Shown here: one piece after another, positions 62,309 to 64,000 of the stretch
Numbering within the stretch: the stretch's first letter is position 1
Layout: each line of letters begins with the position of its first letter
Assembly (NCBI RefSeq): GCF_011603255.1
Contig: NZ_JAANCM010000007.1
Location: 62,001 to 126,000 of the forward strand
Source of the DNA: Ferranicluibacter rubi
GTDB lineage: Bacteria; Pseudomonadota; Alphaproteobacteria; Rhizobiales; Rhizobiaceae
Reading direction: 5' to 3'
Length of the DNA: 64,000 nucleotides
Notes under the pieces: generated by a model
The model's input: the letters and a program-made list of their open reading frames with translations, nothing else
Database searches by the model: none
What the model was told of the DNA's origin: nothing
Translations under genes and position numbers: made by a program

Positions 62309-62324
62309 ACTTGGTGTCCACCTT

Positions 62325-63999
62325 TTTTCAGACCGTCCTAAAACGTCGAAGGATCGGGTGATACGCGGACTCGTCTTGGACCGATGAGGAATTCTTGGGA
62401 ATTTCTCTCATTAACGCGATTGGGGCAGTAGGAGACCAAAATGTAGTATCTTAATGGATTTTCCTGCGCTCAAAACGCAGATTTCCCGATTATGCCTTCA
62501 TAGCGCCTATCAGATCCGGGATGCTAACAAGGGCGATTGCCCTTCTGATATTATAGGCGACTGCAGTTAGGCTAAACTCTCCCTGAACGTGGTTCAGCCC
62601 ACGCATCAGGAACGCGCCTTGGTTCATCCATTGCTTAATAGTCCCAAACGGATGCTCAACGCTTTCCTTTCTCTGACTCATAATATTTGGACGTTGGCTC
62701 AGCCTTTCCGCCATGCGATCAAGAACAGCTGCATTCTCCAGGCGCATGATCTGTCGAAAGGCAGTTGGCGTGCATCTGTTTTTGATGGCACATGATTGGC
62801 AGGCGATGCGGTTTGCAAAATAGGTTCTTGCAAGACCTCGTTTTTTACCACTCCGACGAGGAGACATGACTGCGCCATTGGGGCAGATATAGGCGTTTAT
62901 ATCTGGCTGGTAGGTGAACTTCCCCTTCGAGAAAAACCCATCATCTATTGTCGATCCACGGTTTGGTCTTGGCACATAGGCGGTGACGCCAGCCTTCTCG
63001 CAAGCTTCTATGTCTTCGATCTTGTAATAGCCACGATCGGCAACTGCCTCGATCTGCTCGACACCGAGTAGCTGCATGGCCGACTCAACGGTCGGCGCCA
63101 GCAAGCCGATATCGAGAACATTGTTGCTGACTTTTTCCTCAGCGATCAGCTTATGCTTCACGTCAACTGCCCGCTGAACGTTGTACCCAACCCCAACTTT
63201 CATCATATTCGGCATAGCCCTGCTATCTGGATCCGTCAGCGATATCTGATCCTCACCTGTGCGGTCCAGCTCGGCAAGCAAACTGCTGAACTTCTGCCGC
63301 CTCGTCCTGAGCGCCGCAATCTTCTTCTCAGTGTCACTGCTTCTACCGGTCGAACGGATATTACTGGCCGCTTTCTCCTCGTCGGCATCACCGTCATCAA
63401 GCGCTTTCACATAGTCGGAAAGTTTTTCGTCGGCGCGACGTACAAGATCCAACAGCTTTGTGCGCGTGAAGTTGCGATGCCTATTATTGACCGCCTTGAT
63501 GCGCGTACCATCCACGGCAAGCATTTCCCTGCCGAACAAATCGAGCCGACGACAGACGATGGCAAACTCGCGGAAAATTTGCTTGAAGGCTGCGCAATTC
63601 ACTCGGCGAAAAGATGCGATTGTCCGATAATCAGGTTTCAGATGGCGCAGCAGCCAGATCACCTCGATATTACGGCGGGTTTCTGCTTCCAGCTTTCGGC
63701 TCGAACGTACCCGATTCAAATATCCGTAGAGATAAAGTTTAAGCAGATCAGCCGGATCGTAGCCGGGGCGGCCCGTCTCTTTTGCCGTTACGCGGGAAAA
63801 CCCAGCGGCGACAAGATCAATGCTATCCACAAAGGCCTCAATGAGGCGAACCGGATTGTCCGATCCGACATAGTCATCAACCGCTTCGGGGAGAAGCAGC
63901 AGCTGCGAACGGTCTGAGCCAGATAAATGTGCCATGTAAACAACATACTACGGTTCACTTGCCGTTGGAATCCCGAGGAGTTTTTGCACAGTCTGAAAA
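62325..63999 (-). mobile_element. IS1182-family insertion sequence
   Basis: The transposase gene (62490-63935) is flanked by imperfect inverted repeats. TTTTCAGACCGTCCTAAAAC (62325-62344) matches the complement of the window's last bases, TTTTCAGACTGTGCAAAAAC (63980-63999), at 16 of 20 positions. The element is about 1.68 kb. It sits next to IS66 tnpA and is AT-richer than the surrounding DNA. The right boundary coincides with the window edge, so the target duplication cannot be checked. Confidence 0.82.
62490..63935 (-). CDS. IS1182-family transposase
   Basis: The 481-residue protein has the IS1182/DUF772 N-terminus ('VRLIEAFVDSIDLVAAGFSRVTAKETGRPGYDPADLLKLYLYGYLNRVRSSRKLEAETRRNIEVIWLLRHLKPDYRTIASFRRVN') and the DDE domain ('EMLAVDGTRIKAVNNRHRNFT', 'EAVADRGYYKIEDIEACEKAGVTAYVPRPN', 'RKESVEHPFGTIKQWMNQGAFLMRGLNHVQGEFSLTAVAYNIRRAI'). 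A cysteine cluster ('NRIACQSCAIKNRCT') is also typical. It is full length and appears intact. Confidence 0.95.
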   Translation of the reverse strand: MAHLSGSDRSQLLLLPEAVDDYVGSDNPVRLIEAFVDSIDLVAAGFSRVTAKETGRPGYDPADLLKLYLYGYLNRVRSSRKLEAETRRNIEVIWLLRHLKPDYRTIASFRRVNCAAFKQIFREFAIVCRRLDLFGREMLAVDGTRIKAVNNRHRNFTRTKLLDLVRRADEKLSDYVKALDDGDADEEKAASNIRSTGRSSDTEKKIAALRTRRQKFSSLLAELDRTGEDQISLTDPDSRAMPNMMKVGVGYNVQRAVDVKHKLIAEEKVSNNVLDIGLLAPTVESAMQLLGVEQIEAVADRGYYKIEDIEACEKAGVTAYVPRPNRGSTIDDGFFSKGKFTYQPDINAYICPNGAVMSPRRSGKKRGLARTYFANRIACQSCAIKNRCTPTAFRQIMRLENAAVLDRMAERLSQRPNIMSQRKESVEHPFGTIKQWMNQGAFLMRGLNHVQGEFSLTAVAYNIRRAIALVSIPDLIGAMKA

Positions 64000-64000
64000 T

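Larger units (their letters stand above)
59810..62324 (-). mobile_element. IS66-family element, interrupted on its tnpA side
   Basis: The left end at 59810 begins GTAAGCGC, the conserved terminus of IS66 elements, precisely where the IS630 frame is broken. The element carries tnpA, tnpB and tnpC on the minus strand. The opposite terminus (expected to end GCTTAC) is not found: an IS1182-type element begins at about 62325, only 17 bp upstream of the tnpA start. The rest of IS66 should lie beyond 64000. The predicted 8-bp target duplication is CAAGCGGA (59802-59809) on this side. Confidence 0.82.

Noticed and set aside
1-64000. CRISPR arrays, tRNA or rRNA genes, repABC replication genes
   Set aside because: No regular spacer repeats, cloverleaf sequences or rep genes were noticed on reading; a dedicated scan would be needed to exclude tRNAs fully.

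Overview
The window looks like accessory replicon DNA (large plasmid or chromid, or an integrated plasmid-derived segment) from a Rhizobiaceae-type alphaproteobacterium (Rhizobium/Agrobacterium/Ensifer/Shinella-like). This rests on Ti/Ri-type conjugation genes (traA, traG and a TraC/TraD-like gene around an RSF1010/Ti-type oriT core), a pRiA4b ORF-3 family gene, DUF736 and DUF1173 plasmid families, ParB-like remnants, ABC importer operons typical of rhizobia and IS5/IS66/IS630/IS1182 elements. No rRNA, tRNA, CRISPR array or intact replication system was seen.

Layout. (1) 0-9.7 kb: a double-PAS chemoreceptor overlapping an ArsR-type regulator, an AraC regulator, a two-component system (NarL/LuxR type) and an FbpABC-type iron(III) importer. 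(2) 9.8-22.5 kb: a decaying plasmid backbone. ParB-like, PAPS-reductase-like, DUF1173 and several small genes are truncated, frameshifted or stop-interrupted, while vapBC, two near-identical DUF736 copies and two regulator-plus-cargo modules (AraC/EamA exporter; DJ-1-PfpI/GlxA) are intact. The DUF736 copies lie in a 681-bp direct repeat with a 4818-bp period. (3) 22.6-25.6 kb: a secreted FAD oxidoreductase, an unrecognised 230-aa gene and an XRE regulator whose start codon abuts a perfect 19-bp palindrome. (4) 25.7-31.5 kb: a minimal mobilisation module, traG and traD-like facing away from traA across an oriT, with no mating-pair genes in view.

(5) 31.6-55.6 kb: a large, mostly minus-strand organosulfur region. 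A peptide-type ABC importer with a double ATPase is coupled to an LLM flavin monooxygenase. A second unit encodes another LLM enzyme, an SfnB/DszC-like flavoprotein and a ketopantoate-reductase-like enzyme, and ends in a third LLM gene cut off at the edge of the mobilisation module. Further on are a BisC/DMSO-reductase-family molybdoenzyme, a GlcD-type FAD oxidase, a DsbA-fold isomerase, a TetR regulator, TauABC and, divergently, a glutathione-independent formaldehyde dehydrogenase. My inference is that the region imports alkylated sulfur compounds, strips sulfur from them and removes formaldehyde released by desulfonation or demethylation. Two AT-rich motifs with 27/42 identity precede the two LLM transcription units and may be a shared sulfur-starvation operator. 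An ArsR regulator, a small RTX protein and a small Arg/His-rich exported protein are interspersed.

(6) 55.9-64 kb: an IS5-type element next to an older IS5 relic, the AT-richer GDP-fucose pair gmd-fcl, and a nested transposon stack: an IS630 fragment cut by IS66, whose tnpA-proximal end is in turn cut by an IS1182-type element that ends at the window edge. Gene starts given here are my choices from overlaps and ribosome-binding sites. All functional names are family-level readings by eye without database searches.
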